Below, piece by piece: positions 9,760 to 17,732 of a stretch of 50,129 bases of DNA. The stretch comes from Bacillota bacterium (GTDB lineage Bacteria; Bacillota; Clostridia; SK-Y3), in NCBI GenBank assembly GCA_022360955.1, contig JAKSBV010000277.1, positions 1-50,129 of the forward strand. The letters are read 5' to 3'. A program made the position numbers and the translations under genes. The notes below the pieces were generated by a model. It saw nothing but the letters and a program-made list of their open reading frames with translations. It was not told the DNA's origin and did no database searches. How positions within the stretch are numbered: position 1 is the first letter of the stretch; each line of letters starts with the position of its first letter.

Positions 9760-10242
9760 TTATTTGCTCTCCAAAAGTTTTTGAATGTCCTTTTCAATGG
9801 ACCGGGGCGTTGTAGCCGGCGCATAGCGCTTGACGACTTCCCCCTTCCGGTTGACTAAAAATTTGGTAAAGTTCCATTTGATTTTTGGCCCCATCAAGCC
9901 ACCCTGCTGTGTTTTTAGAAAAGTATACAACGGCTCTTCGTTTTCGCCGTTAACATCAATCTTTGCAAACTGCGGAAAGGTAATCCTGTATCTCAACTGG
10001 CAGAATGCTTGAATCTCTTCTTCACTTCCCGGTGCCTGGTTCCCAAACTGGTTGCAGGGGAAATCGAGAATTTCAAAGCCTTTGCTCCGATATTTCTCAT
10101 ATAGTTCTTGCAAACCATTGTATTGGGGTGTAAAACCGCAGCCGGTAGCCGTATTTACAATCAGCAAAACTTTGCCCTTATAGTTACTCAGACTTATATC
10201 ATTTTCATCCATATTTTTTACCTGATAATCATATAATCCCAT
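9760..10242 (-). CDS. Glutathione peroxidase-family protein (Cys type)
   Basis: The 160-residue protein has the full family pattern: NTATGCGFTPQY with the active-site Cys35 encoded by TGC rather than a selenocysteine UGA, DFPCNQFGNQAPGS with the Gln partner, and KWNFTKFLV with the Trp and Asn of the active-site tetrad. There is no signal peptide, so it acts in the cytoplasm. Bacterial Cys-type members usually reduce hydroperoxides with thioredoxin rather than glutathione. It has a good ribosome site (AAGGAGATGTC region) and appears to be a single gene between a HAD fragment and a flavoprotein gene. The role in oxidative defence of an anaerobe is inference. Confidence 0.95.
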   Translation of the reverse strand: MGLYDYQVKNMDENDISLSNYKGKVLLIVNTATGCGFTPQYNGLQELYEKYRSKGFEILDFPCNQFGNQAPGSEEEIQAFCQLRYRITFPQFAKIDVNGENEEPLYTFLKTQQGGLMGPKIKWNFTKFLVNRKGEVVKRYAPATTPRSIEKDIQKLLESK

Positions 10243-10298
10243 CTTGACATCTCCTTGTTACTTTATGTATTTATAATATCACAGTTACACAAACGAAT

Positions 10299-10868
10299 TC
10301 ATCTAATCTTCTTCAAAAGCCAGGCCATATTTTCCCCCAGCGTTTCCATGGTCTTTATGCCTTCTTGGTCCGACTCCACATCACCTTTCCTTCCGCCTAT
10401 CCCAAGGTTCCAATAGCTTGAACCGGCTACTATCATCTCGCCTATAAGGAAGAAGGCGTTTATCGTGTTAAACACATTCAATGACGCTGCACGCCTGACT
10501 GCTACCACTGCCGCCCCGACCTTGCGCTTTAAGAGTTTTCCTTTTCCGGTTACAAATCCGGCTCTGTCAATCAGCGCTTTCGTCTCGGCAGTCATATTGG
10601 CAAAGTATGTAGGAGAACCTATAATAATGCCGTCCGCTTCCAGCATTTTTGCAATACACTCATTGACAATATCGTCATCAAACACACATTTTTTGTTCAA
10701 GCTTTCCCTGCATTTCATGCAGGCGGTACACCCACGCAAAGGCTTACCGGTAATATTCACCATCTCACATTCAATACCGTGCGCCTCCAGTTTTTTGAAT
10801 ACTCGCCTTATCAGTAAACTCGTGTTCCCATCTTTTCTCGGACTTCCGTTAAAAGCAACGACCTTCAC
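10299..10868 (-). CDS. Flavodoxin-fold NAD(P)H reductase, Fe-S flavoprotein type
   Basis: The 189-residue protein starts with [19 protein letters not shown], the FMN phosphate-binding loop of the NADPH-dependent FMN reductase family. Cys47, Cys50, Cys53 and Cys61 form a compact C-x2-C-x2-C-x7-C motif like that of iron-sulfur flavoproteins, which carry a [4Fe-4S] cluster. The segment [20 protein letters not shown] is also typical. Such proteins move electrons between ferredoxin-like donors and flavin or quinone acceptors; the partner is not indicated here. A pair of 13-bp inverted repeats lies 35 bp upstream of the start and may regulate it. Confidence 0.88.
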   Translation of the reverse strand: MKVVAFNGSPRKDGNTSLLIRRVFKKLEAHGIECEMVNITGKPLRGCTACMKCRESLNKKCVFDDDIVNECIAKMLEADGIIIGSPTYFANMTAETKALIDRAGFVTGKGKLLKRKVGAAVVAVRRAASLNVFNTINAFFLIGEMIVAGSSYWNLGIGGRKGDVESDQEGIKTMETLGENMAWLLKKIR

Positions 10869-10902
10869 ACTATAACCTCCCCTATTATAAGTTCTTACCT
10901 AG

Positions 10903-10952
10903 ATATATTGAACTTGACATTTTATGCAACTCTTTATTTAAGTTCAATATAT
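10903..10952. promoter_or_regulatory. Inverted repeat upstream of the flavoprotein gene
   Basis: Arms ATATATTGAACTT (10903-10915) and AAGTTCAATATAT (10940-10952) are perfect 13-bp inverted repeats separated by 24 bases. On the minus strand a TTGCAT hexamer followed by TATATC at 16 bp lies within this segment, so the inverted repeat overlaps a plausible promoter. It may be an operator or a transcript hairpin. Confidence 0.5.
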
Positions 10953-11113
10953 TTGCCTTGATTTTATAAGCTGAATCGCTCTAAAGCATTGGTGGTTTTA
11001 TAGCAATGATTTTATTCAACTTATATAGATTTTATTACATTTTTGAGAAAAGTCAATCATAGAAGGAAGCAACGGGTGTATAAATTCTGGCTGAAGAAAA
11101 TTGTTCCAACAAA

Positions 11114-11208
11114 GATAATGAACTTTATACCTTAAAATCCATTTGAACAAACAATGATGGTTCTACCTTGTTTGTTCAAATATAAATTCGATCTTAAAGT
11201 TCGGTATC
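11114..11208. repeat. Inverted-repeat element, copy B
   Basis: The 95-bp element starts GATAATGAACTTTA and ends TAAAGTTCGGTATC. The central arms are ATTTGAACAAACA and TGTTTGTTCAAAT, giving nearly complete self-complementarity with a short loop. It shares layout and inner sequence with the copies at 119-212 and 37960-38054. Confidence 0.75.
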
Positions 11209-11238
11209 CAACAACTGATATTCCAAGGCAAAAAAGTA

Positions 11239-11359
11239 GTTGAAAGCTGAGAGATGAGGGTTGAGAATGTCCCACCGTACACGACATCTTGTCGCTGATT
11301 ACTGTGCGTTCCTGCTTCGTTATATTCCGACTTCCGCCCTCTGACCTCCGGCCTCCGGT
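11239..11359. repeat. Two inverted blocks of heptad repeats
   Basis: The left block (11239-11266) reads as four 7-mers GTTGAAA, GCTGAGA, GATGAGG, GTTGAGA. The right block (11325-11359) reads as TTCCGAC, TTCCGCC, CTCTGAC, CTCCGGC, CTCCGGT. The left is purine-rich and the right pyrimidine-rich, so they can pair roughly. The same design appears in the rnf operon gaps. Confidence 0.55.
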
Positions 11360-11560
11360 ACATAAGGTCATTTCCATCATTTTCTTTGCCTACACTACAT
11401 ACGCTCGGAAGCGGCGAAACAAGGACATCAACGGAATTGCTTGCTCTCTGTGCAAAGCATATGACATTTGTCATGTGCTTTTATTCTTATCCTCACTATT
11501 ATGAATAGCCGAATATGTCTATACTGGAGATATAAGGATCATTAAGAAGGAGGATGTCAA

Positions 11561-12493
11561 ATGACGGTACGGATTACGAACCTGGTGAAGCGCTATAACG
11601 AATTGCTGGCGGTAGACCATTTAACCCTTAACATCGACCAGGGAGAAATCTTCGGTTTGCTGGGGCCCAACGGAGCGGGGAAGACCAGCGTCATCAATGC
11701 AATCATGGGGTTGATTGGAATTGACGGCGGTGAAATTAAAATCTTTGACAAAAGCCTCAATGACTTTGAAAGGGAGATCAAAAAAAGCATCGGTATTGTT
11801 CCCCAGGACATCGCGGTATTTGAAGATTTGACGGCCTATGAAAATCTTGCGTTTTTCGGGAAGCTTTACCAGCTCAGGGGCGATCTGCTCAAAAAGAGGG
11901 TGGAAGAGGCTCTGCATTTTACCGGGCTGTGGGAGAGGCGAAAGGAATTTCCTAAAAAATATTCGGGTGGAATGAAAAGAAGATTGAATATTGCCTGTGC
12001 TTTGGTGCATCAACCCAAGCTTATTATTATGGATGAACCTACGGTTGGCATTGATCCCCAGTCCAGAAAGCATATCATTGAGTCGGTAAAGACGCTGAAC
12101 CAAAAGGGTTCCACGATTATTTATACCTCCCACTACATGGAGGAGGTGGAGGAGCTCTGTACCCGCATTGCCATTATGGATCATGGTCGGATCATTGCCC
12201 TGGGGACCAAGGAGGAGCTGACGTCATTGATTGGCCTGGAGGAAAAGGTGGTATTGGGCTTGGCCTCGGTAAATTATACCCTGGTGGACAAGATAAAAAA
12301 GGTAGCCGGGGTAAAGGATTGTGTGGTTACAGACCATCAAGTCACGGTGATCTCTGAAAGAGACAAGGGGAATTTAGGCAGGATCATAGACTGCGTATCG
12401 GACAGTGAATCTGAAGTTCTGTCCATACATATGGAGAAGCCTACCTTGGAAGGGGTATTTTTGACCCTGACCGGCAGGTCTTTAAGGGATTAG
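11561..12493 (+). CDS. ABC exporter ATPase (LnrL-like)
   Basis: The 310-residue ATPase has Walker A GPNGAGKT (35-42), the signature YSGGMKRRLNIACAL, Walker B LIIMDEPTVGIDP and the switch His in YTSHYMEEVEELC. It belongs to the CcmA or DrrA-type subfamily used by ABC-2 exporters. GAAGGAGG lies just upstream of the ATG. It is followed after 13 bases by two ABC-2 permeases and then by a kinase and response regulator. The set of ATPase, two permeases, NarL-type kinase and LuxR-type regulator is the same as the Bacillus subtilis LnrJKLMN (YfiJKLMN) system that confers resistance to linearmycins. Drug export is therefore a reasonable inference; the ligand is unknown. Its codons look richer in G and C than those of the flanking genes. 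Confidence 0.9.
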   Translation: MTVRITNLVKRYNELLAVDHLTLNIDQGEIFGLLGPNGAGKTSVINAIMGLIGIDGGEIKIFDKSLNDFEREIKKSIGIVPQDIAVFEDLTAYENLAFFGKLYQLRGDLLKKRVEEALHFTGLWERRKEFPKKYSGGMKRRLNIACALVHQPKLIIMDEPTVGIDPQSRKHIIESVKTLNQKGSTIIYTSHYMEEVEELCTRIAIMDHGRIIALGTKEELTSLIGLEEKVVLGLASVNYTLVDKIKKVAGVKDCVVTDHQVTVISERDKGNLGRIIDCVSDSESEVLSIHMEKPTLEGVFLTLTGRSLRD

Positions 12494-12506
12494 GGGGTGA
12501 AGAGGA

Positions 12507-13652
12507 ATGAACTTTTTCAGTATCGCCTATTATACGATTTTGCGGAATATAAGAGATACCAAGTCTTTAATCCAAGTGCTGCTATTGCCTATAGTGACTA
12601 TATTGATTTTGGGCACTGCCCTTGACGGGGCCTTTGCTCCACCGAATATCTCTAAAACCCCGGTTTGCTATCTCAATCAGGACTCGGGGAAGACGGCGGA
12701 GCAGTTTGAGGCCTTCCTGAATGACGTGAAAATCCGTGAACTGCTCAAACTTGTTCCTGTAAAGTCATATGAGGAAGGTGTGGCACTTATCAATGATCGC
12801 AGGGCATCGGCCTTAATCATGATTCCCGACGATTTCTCCACCGGTCTTGAGACGGGACAAAAGGCACGAATTCATGTATACAGCAGCAGATACGGTAATT
12901 TTCGGTCGAGCATTGTAAGAAATGTTGTGGATAGCTTTATAAACCGTGCTAATGCTATGGAAGCAGTTTATAAAATGAATCTTGAGGATGTGCGTTTTGA
13001 TAGCGCCGAAGCCGATGTTATCCGGGAGATGCCTATCAGCACCTCCGGAAAAATTCCCAGGGCCATGGATTACTATGCGGTAACCATGCTGGTGATGATA
13101 GCAATGTACGGAACCCTGTATGGGGTCGACGGATTTGCCGAGGACTATTTTGTGAGCGTAGGGACAAGAATTAAAAGTTCCCCCATCAGGGCCTATGAAC
13201 ACTATGCCGGGAAAGCAATCGGCGTGGTTTTCACCATATTTTCACAATCCATCTTTTTGATTCTCTTCAGCAAATATGTTTTCGGCGCCAACTGGGGAAA
13301 TAATATGCTTACCATCCTGTTGATCGCTTTTTCCTTGTCGGTGTTGTCCACGGTTTTTGGGATTATGCTGTGCATACTGACCTGGGACCAGAGCTCTGCT
13401 TCAGCAATTGCCAATGTTTTAATTCCGGTCTTTACCCTGCTGTCCGGGGGATATATGAAATTTGTTATCGACAACCAGGCTTTTAACAGACTGCGCCATC
13501 TGATTCCCAATTATCTGGCTCAGACGGCTATTTTTAACAATATCTACGGCAGTAGAACCGGGCAAAGCTACATGATCGTGGCAGCGATATGGGCCATGAC
13601 ATTGGTCATGTTCTTCATTGCTTTCATAGCGGGAAGGAGACGAGTACAATGA
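12507..13652 (+). CDS. ABC-2 exporter permease (LnrM-like)
   Basis: This 381-residue protein has one N-terminal membrane helix (about 22-42), a large outside domain (about 45-190) and a cluster of five to six helices at the C terminus, the layout of ABC2_membrane_3 permeases. The motif LLSGGYMKF in the C-terminal part is typical of the family. The ribosome site GGGGTGAAGAGGA sits just before ATG 12507. It overlaps the next permease by 4 bases (ATGA), which points to coupled translation of a heterodimeric membrane pair. Confidence 0.9.
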   Translation: MNFFSIAYYTILRNIRDTKSLIQVLLLPIVTILILGTALDGAFAPPNISKTPVCYLNQDSGKTAEQFEAFLNDVKIRELLKLVPVKSYEEGVALINDRRASALIMIPDDFSTGLETGQKARIHVYSSRYGNFRSSIVRNVVDSFINRANAMEAVYKMNLEDVRFDSAEADVIREMPISTSGKIPRAMDYYAVTMLVMIAMYGTLYGVDGFAEDYFVSVGTRIKSSPIRAYEHYAGKAIGVVFTIFSQSIFLILFSKYVFGANWGNNMLTILLIAFSLSVLSTVFGIMLCILTWDQSSASAIANVLIPVFTLLSGGYMKFVIDNQAFNRLRHLIPNYLAQTAIFNNIYGSRTGQSYMIVAAIWAMTLVMFFIAFIAGRRRVQ

Positions 13653-14761
13653 TTATTTTTATCAGTAATGTTCAAAGAATGCTGCGCAAGAAGTGGAATT
13701 TAATCCCGATGTTGGTGTTTCCGGCGGCCTTGATCTTACTCGTTATGTGGCCGAATATGGAGGGAACACGTATCCTAAGGGTAGGCGTAGTGGATCATGA
13801 CGCCACCCCTCTGACCCAAAACTTGATGGATGTTTTGCAAGAAAAAGCCCATGTGCAAAAAATTAGGGATACGGATATCCAAGTGAAGCTGACAGAGGAC
13901 CTCTTTGATTATGTGATTGTAATTGACCGGGGTTTTACCGGCAAGCTCATAAAAAATGAAAATCCCATGATCAAAGGATACAGAATCCAAGAGGCCAACA
14001 CTTCCGCGCCGGTTCGAATCGGCATTGAGAGCTTCATAAACGCGGCCAGGAATATAGCCAAAGTGTCGGAGGGAGATAGCGATAAATTTTACCGGGGGAT
14101 GAAAGATTATCAAAACGGAAGTTTTGCAATGGCGTATCAAACCATAGAGGATGGAACGCGGAGAAAAAGGAATACCGTTTTCGTCATGGGTTTTCTGGTA
14201 CTGGGGATGCTGTTTTTTTCCAGCATCGCAGCAACCCTGGTATTGGAGGATAAACAGAACAATACCTTTTACAGATTGTTTTACAGCCCCCTTAGCCTTA
14301 AAAGCTATATGTTCCAGCATATATTGAGCCTGCTGCTATTGTCGCTTTTGCAGATTGGCGCCATATTTGCCATCATGCTGCTGGTGTTCAAGGCGGATTT
14401 TGGCCCTTCAGTTTTCAATATCTTTGCAGTCTTTGCTGTTTTTTCCCTGGTATCCGTATCCTTCGGATTGGCCATCAGCAGCGCCTCGAAAAACAAAAGG
14501 CAGGCCTCTGTCGTTTCAAGCCTTCTGGTCACTCCCATATGTATGCTTGGAGGGTGTTTCTGGCCCAGGGAAATTATGCCCGATATTATGATCAAAATAG
14601 CTGATTTTGTTCCCACAACCTGGATCCTGAAGGCGGTGGAGAAGATTATATTGGGAAGTTCCTTGAGGGGAGCTACTATGGAGATCCTGATTCTATTTTT
14701 GTTTGCCTTGATTTTTTTCCTGGTAGGTACGTGGCGAAGGGTGGATCTGGAAAAATTATAA
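13649..14761 (+). CDS. ABC-2 exporter permease (LnrN-like)
   Basis: I choose ATG 13649 because it overlaps the previous stop in ATGA and is preceded by GGAAGGAGACGAG; a longer frame open from 13589 lacks a ribosome site. The resulting 370-residue protein starts MIIFISNVQRMLRKKWN, has one N-terminal helix, an outside domain to about 160 and five to six C-terminal helices. GGCFWPREIMPD near 300 parallels the LLSGGYMKF segment of its partner. With the ATPase and the first permease it should form an exporter that moves a hydrophobic or membrane-active compound outward. Confidence 0.9.
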   Translation: MIIFISNVQRMLRKKWNLIPMLVFPAALILLVMWPNMEGTRILRVGVVDHDATPLTQNLMDVLQEKAHVQKIRDTDIQVKLTEDLFDYVIVIDRGFTGKLIKNENPMIKGYRIQEANTSAPVRIGIESFINAARNIAKVSEGDSDKFYRGMKDYQNGSFAMAYQTIEDGTRRKRNTVFVMGFLVLGMLFFSSIAATLVLEDKQNNTFYRLFYSPLSLKSYMFQHILSLLLLSLLQIGAIFAIMLLVFKADFGPSVFNIFAVFAVFSLVSVSFGLAISSASKNKRQASVVSSLLVTPICMLGGCFWPREIMPDIMIKIADFVPTTWILKAVEKIILGSSLRGATMEILILFLFALIFFLVGTWRRVDLEKL

Positions 14762-14971
14762 TCAATCCATCAATCATGACAGACAAATGGAAGTTTTTAA
14801 GCTATAATAAGGTTGTGAATAATAAAAAAAACTACACACCAGCATTTAAAATGAAAGCAGTAATGGAAGTGAAGTAATCGGATTAGACAGTTTCCATTAC
14901 AATGATATCGGCACTTTAGCTGATTTTATATAAAAATTTAACATTACGATAATGAATAGAGGGAGGCCGTA
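14762..14971. other. Spacer with transposase remnant and possible promoter
   Basis: This 210-bp gap splits the exporter genes from the kinase. It carries a TATAAT at 14803-14808 without a clear -35 hexamer and a short IS3-type OrfA remnant at 14815-14877. GAGGGAGG precedes the kinase ATG at 14972. The kinase and regulator may therefore have their own promoter here. Confidence 0.45.
14815..14877 (+). pseudogene. Short remnant of an IS3-type transposase OrfA
   Basis: The frame GTG to TAA gives 20 residues containing KKNYTPAFKMKAVMEV, which resembles the start of IS3 or IS150 OrfA proteins (typical pattern KKYTPEFKAKVVLEA). The frame then ends at TAA and nothing downstream resembles the rest of OrfA or OrfB. 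No terminal repeats are seen. It is probably an insertion-sequence scar; because it is so short the call is tentative. Confidence 0.5.
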
Positions 14972-16075
14972 ATGAGTCTGCTGTTCAAGGGATTCTTTCT
15001 GTTTTTTATAATTGGTGAACTTGTCCTGCATAATGGGGTTCCGCCCTTTGCGCTTGCTATCTTGCTGGTTCTTACGGCCTCCAATATATTTAGAGCAAAA
15101 TACTACAATTCCATATGGATGCTTCTGTTTGAAGCAATCCTGTTGACGGTAGCCACGGCGTTCGTTCCTGATTTTGTGATCCTGTATGGTGTGATTGTAT
15201 ACGATCTGGTTTATAAAAGAATTTATGTGGCCATCCCGGCTGTTGTAGTTGCAGCTTTCTATTTCCTGAGGCAGAATGATTTAATGATCTTTCTTTTTTT
15301 GATCGGGCTGTGCGGTTTATTTGCCTTTGTAAGTCAAAGGCTGGCGGAGCAAAAGAAATCCTTTAAGGCGGTTTACGACAGGGAGAGACAGCAGCGATAT
15401 GAGCTGGAGCAGACAAAGGAAAGACTTTTAAATTCTTCAAGGGAAGTCATTCGCCTGGTTGAAATCAAGGAGCGGAACAGGATCGCCAGGGAAATCCATG
15501 ATCATATAGGCCACAAAGTGGCGGGCATTTTGATGCAGCTTCGGGCCTCCCACAAGCTCTTTGATAAGGATGAAAAGAAATCTTCGCTTCTTTTGGAAAA
15601 CGCCATTGAGGGTCTTGCCGAGGCTTTGAACCTTCTCCGGGAGACGGTTCACAATGTCAAGCCCAGACAAGCCTTGGGGATTGACTATATTCAAGATATT
15701 GTTGACAGTTACAGCTTCTGCCCGGTGGATTTTCAATATACGGGGGATTTTAATACCCTGCCGCCCAATCATTTTGAAATTCTGTCATCCAATATCAAGG
15801 AGGCTCTGACCAACGTGGCCAAACATTCAAAAGCCACCCAAGTAGAGATTTCCGTTGATGTCAATGAACGTTATACAAGGCTGTTTATCAAGGATAACGG
15901 GCAGGGCTGTTCCAATCTCAAGAGGGGGTTGGGGTTAAGCGGCATGGAGGAAAGAATCAAAAACGTAGGTGGAAGCCTGTCGGTTGGTTCGAAAGACGGG
16001 TTTTTGATTGTCTGTGTGATTCCGGTGAATCCGTCGGGAGGAGGGCATTTATTTGAAAATTTTAATCGTGGATGA
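14972..16075 (+). CDS. NarL-type sensor histidine kinase (LnrJ-like)
   Basis: The 367-residue kinase has an N-terminal membrane domain of four to five helices (about 5-125) with almost no outside loop, a coiled linker (about 125-165), a HisKA_3 dimerisation domain with His176 in REIHDHIGH, and an ATPase domain with KEALTNVAKHS, IKDNGQG and GLGLSGMEERI. Membrane-embedded sensing is typical of kinases that respond to membrane-active drugs. Its end overlaps the regulator start by 23 bases. It very likely controls the exporter genes immediately upstream, as LnrJ does for LnrLMN. Confidence 0.92.
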   Translation: MSLLFKGFFLFFIIGELVLHNGVPPFALAILLVLTASNIFRAKYYNSIWMLLFEAILLTVATAFVPDFVILYGVIVYDLVYKRIYVAIPAVVVAAFYFLRQNDLMIFLFLIGLCGLFAFVSQRLAEQKKSFKAVYDRERQQRYELEQTKERLLNSSREVIRLVEIKERNRIAREIHDHIGHKVAGILMQLRASHKLFDKDEKKSSLLLENAIEGLAEALNLLRETVHNVKPRQALGIDYIQDIVDSYSFCPVDFQYTGDFNTLPPNHFEILSSNIKEALTNVAKHSKATQVEISVDVNERYTRLFIKDNGQGCSNLKRGLGLSGMEERIKNVGGSLSVGSKDGFLIVCVIPVNPSGGGHLFENFNRG

Positions 16076-16676
16076 TGATGCTTTGATCAGAGACAGCTTG
16101 AAAATACTACTGGAACTGGAAGAGGGATTTCAGGTGATAGGCACCGCCTGCAACGGCCAGGCGGCTTTTGATTTATGCCGAAAAGAAAGGCCCGATATTG
16201 TCCTGATGGATATCAGAATGCCGGTGATGGATGGAGTCCTGGGAACCAAGCTTATCAAAAGCCATTTTAAAGATATTAAGGTAGTCATCCTAACCACCTT
16301 TAAGGATGATGAATACATCAAGGAGGCGGTAAAAAACGGAGCAGAGGGATATATCCTAAAAAACCAATCCTCAGATAACATTATAGAGAGCTTAAAGGCA
16401 GTGGCCGGTGGGAATACGGTTTTTCAAAAGGAAGTGGCGGAAAGCCTTTCGACCATGCTGAAGGAAAAGAGCGGAAAAAGTCCTCAACAGCTTGCGCTGA
16501 CCGAGCGGGAACGCGGTATCCTCAAGCTGGTGGGAGAGGGCATGTCCAATAGGGAAATTGCCAATGCCCTATATTTGAGCGAGGGTACGGTGCGCAATTA
16601 TATCACAGGGCTCCTGGAAAAGCTGGGCTTGCGGGACAGGACCCAACTGGCTATCTTCTATGTAAAAAATTTTTAA
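16053..16676 (+). CDS. LuxR/NarL-type response regulator (LnrK-like)
   Basis: The gene uses a TTG start (16053-16055) preceded by GGGAGGAGGG inside the kinase gene, giving MKILIVDDD. The 207-residue protein has a receiver domain with phospho-acceptor Asp53 in IVLMDIRMP, Thr and Lys switch residues in VILTTFKDD and YILKNQSS, and a GerE-type helix-turn-helix (about 147-200) with SNREIANALYLSEGTVRNY. It overlaps the kinase gene, so the pair is coupled. It should activate the ABC exporter operon. Confidence 0.95.
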   Translation: MKILIVDDDALIRDSLKILLELEEGFQVIGTACNGQAAFDLCRKERPDIVLMDIRMPVMDGVLGTKLIKSHFKDIKVVILTTFKDDEYIKEAVKNGAEGYILKNQSSDNIIESLKAVAGGNTVFQKEVAESLSTMLKEKSGKSPQQLALTERERGILKLVGEGMSNREIANALYLSEGTVRNYITGLLEKLGLRDRTQLAIFYVKNF

Positions 16677-16742
16677 TGGTGTTTTGGGTAAGTATCCACA
16701 AACTGCCGGATATAAAGAGAAATTTAAAATGATCAAAGCCGG
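16677..16742 (-). pseudogene. Fragment of a second LplB-type permease gene
   Basis: Read on the minus strand this 66-bp piece encodes GFDHFKFLFISGSLWILTQN, which aligns with GFDSVRFLLMSGNLWTLAKN of the broken permease at 7370-7954. At the DNA level 51 of 66 positions match 7682-7747. There is no start or continuation on either side. It overlaps the stop codon of the neighbouring ABC ATPase gene, so a deletion appears to have joined the two genes. Confidence 0.75.
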
Positions 16743-17725
16743 CAATAAGTAAGTTTATAAATTTCTCTTATTGCTTCTTCTATGTCCGGTTCCTCTACAC
16801 TGATATCCTTTATGGCGTATTTCTTTGAAAGCTCTGAAATCAATTGGGAAGCAGTAATTTTATTTTTTTCAAAACGATACCACACACGCTGTCCCTCCGT
16901 TTTGATGATCTGGGCAGCTTCATGTGAAAAGTCGGTATTTTCTTCATTCATATCCACAACAAGCAGTCTATAGGGTGCCATTTTATCAATTAAAATATCC
17001 AGAGGACCATCTTCAATCTTCTTTCCATCATTAATAACAATTAAGCGGTTGCAGAGCTGCTGCACATCATCCAAATCATGCGTGGTTAGAATAACGGTTA
17101 TACCCAGCTCCCTATTGATTTGTCTAATAAAGTTTCTTACCGAATGCTTTGCCTCTATGTCCAGCCCAATGGTCGGTTCATCCAAAAATAATATTTTAGG
17201 GGAATGAAGCATCGCAGCCGCAAGGTCTCCTCTCATTCTTTGTCCTAAAGACAATTGCCTTACGGGTCTATTGATAATTGTATTAATTTTTAACACCTTA
17301 TCCATTAAATCAAGGTTCTTTTTATATGTTTTGTGATCGATATTATAAATCCTTTTGAGCAGTTCAAAGCTCTCTCCCAATCTTAAGTCCCAATAGAGCT
17401 GGGTCCTTTGTCCAAAAACAACCCCCAGTTGAGCAACAACCTTTTTTCTGTTTGACTGCGGAGAGATACCGTCAATCATGACACTGCCGGAAGTAGGATG
17501 GAGTATCCCGGACATCATCTTCACCGTTGTGCTCTTACCTGCACCGTTTGGTCCGATATAGCCCACAATTTCTCCTTGTTTTATATCAAAACTTATATTA
17601 TCCACTGCACGAACAATCATTTTTTCGGCATAAAATAAATTGAGAATGGCGCCGCGCAATCCCTTTTTTTTCTTTTTAACTTTAAATTCTTTGACCAATT
17701 CATTGACCTCTATGATTGCCATCAT
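16733..17725 (-). CDS. ABC exporter ATPase (COG4586 type)
   Basis: The 330-residue ATPase has Walker A GPNGAGKST (58-66), signature LSLGQRMRGDLAAAML, Walker B ILFLDEPTIGLD and the switch His in TTHDLDDV. The Lys-rich stretch near residues 12-25 and the sequence around FGQRTQLYWDL are typical of the COG4586 group, which always pairs with COG4587 and COG3694 permeases; both follow upstream here. The last residues and the stop lie inside a permease gene fragment, so the C terminus may be altered by a deletion junction. Substrates of this group are not established. Confidence 0.9.
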   Translation of the reverse strand: MMAIIEVNELVKEFKVKKKKKGLRGAILNLFYAEKMIVRAVDNISFDIKQGEIVGYIGPNGAGKSTTVKMMSGILHPTSGSVMIDGISPQSNRKKVVAQLGVVFGQRTQLYWDLRLGESFELLKRIYNIDHKTYKKNLDLMDKVLKINTIINRPVRQLSLGQRMRGDLAAAMLHSPKILFLDEPTIGLDIEAKHSVRNFIRQINRELGITVILTTHDLDDVQQLCNRLIVINDGKKIEDGPLDILIDKMAPYRLLVVDMNEENTDFSHEAAQIIKTEGQRVWYRFEKNKITASQLISELSKKYAIKDISVEEPDIEEAIREIYKLTYCRL

Positions 17726-17732
17726 TTACACC

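Larger units (their letters stand above)
10869..11560. other. Gene-free region rich in repeats
   Basis: About 690 bp hold no credible gene. Besides the inverted repeat at 10903-10952 there is an inverted-repeat element at 11114-11208 and two blocks of 7-base periodic sequence at 11239-11266 (purine-rich) and 11325-11359 (pyrimidine-rich). A TATACT hexamer at about 11518 with GAAGGAGG just before 11561 belongs to the exporter operon start. The base composition rises toward the exporter genes. Confidence 0.6.

Noticed and set aside
9760-10242. Selenocysteine at the peroxidase active site
   Set aside because: The active-site codon is TGC for cysteine, and no in-frame TGA is present.
11132-11474. 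Overlapping minus-strand frames of 82 and 103 codons in the repeat region
   Set aside because: They run through the inverted-repeat element and the heptad blocks, have no ribosome site and no domain pattern.
13589-13648. Longer start for the second exporter permease
   Set aside because: The upstream ATG lacks a ribosome site and lies inside the first permease gene; the ATGA overlap at 13649 with GGAAGGAG before it is the better start.
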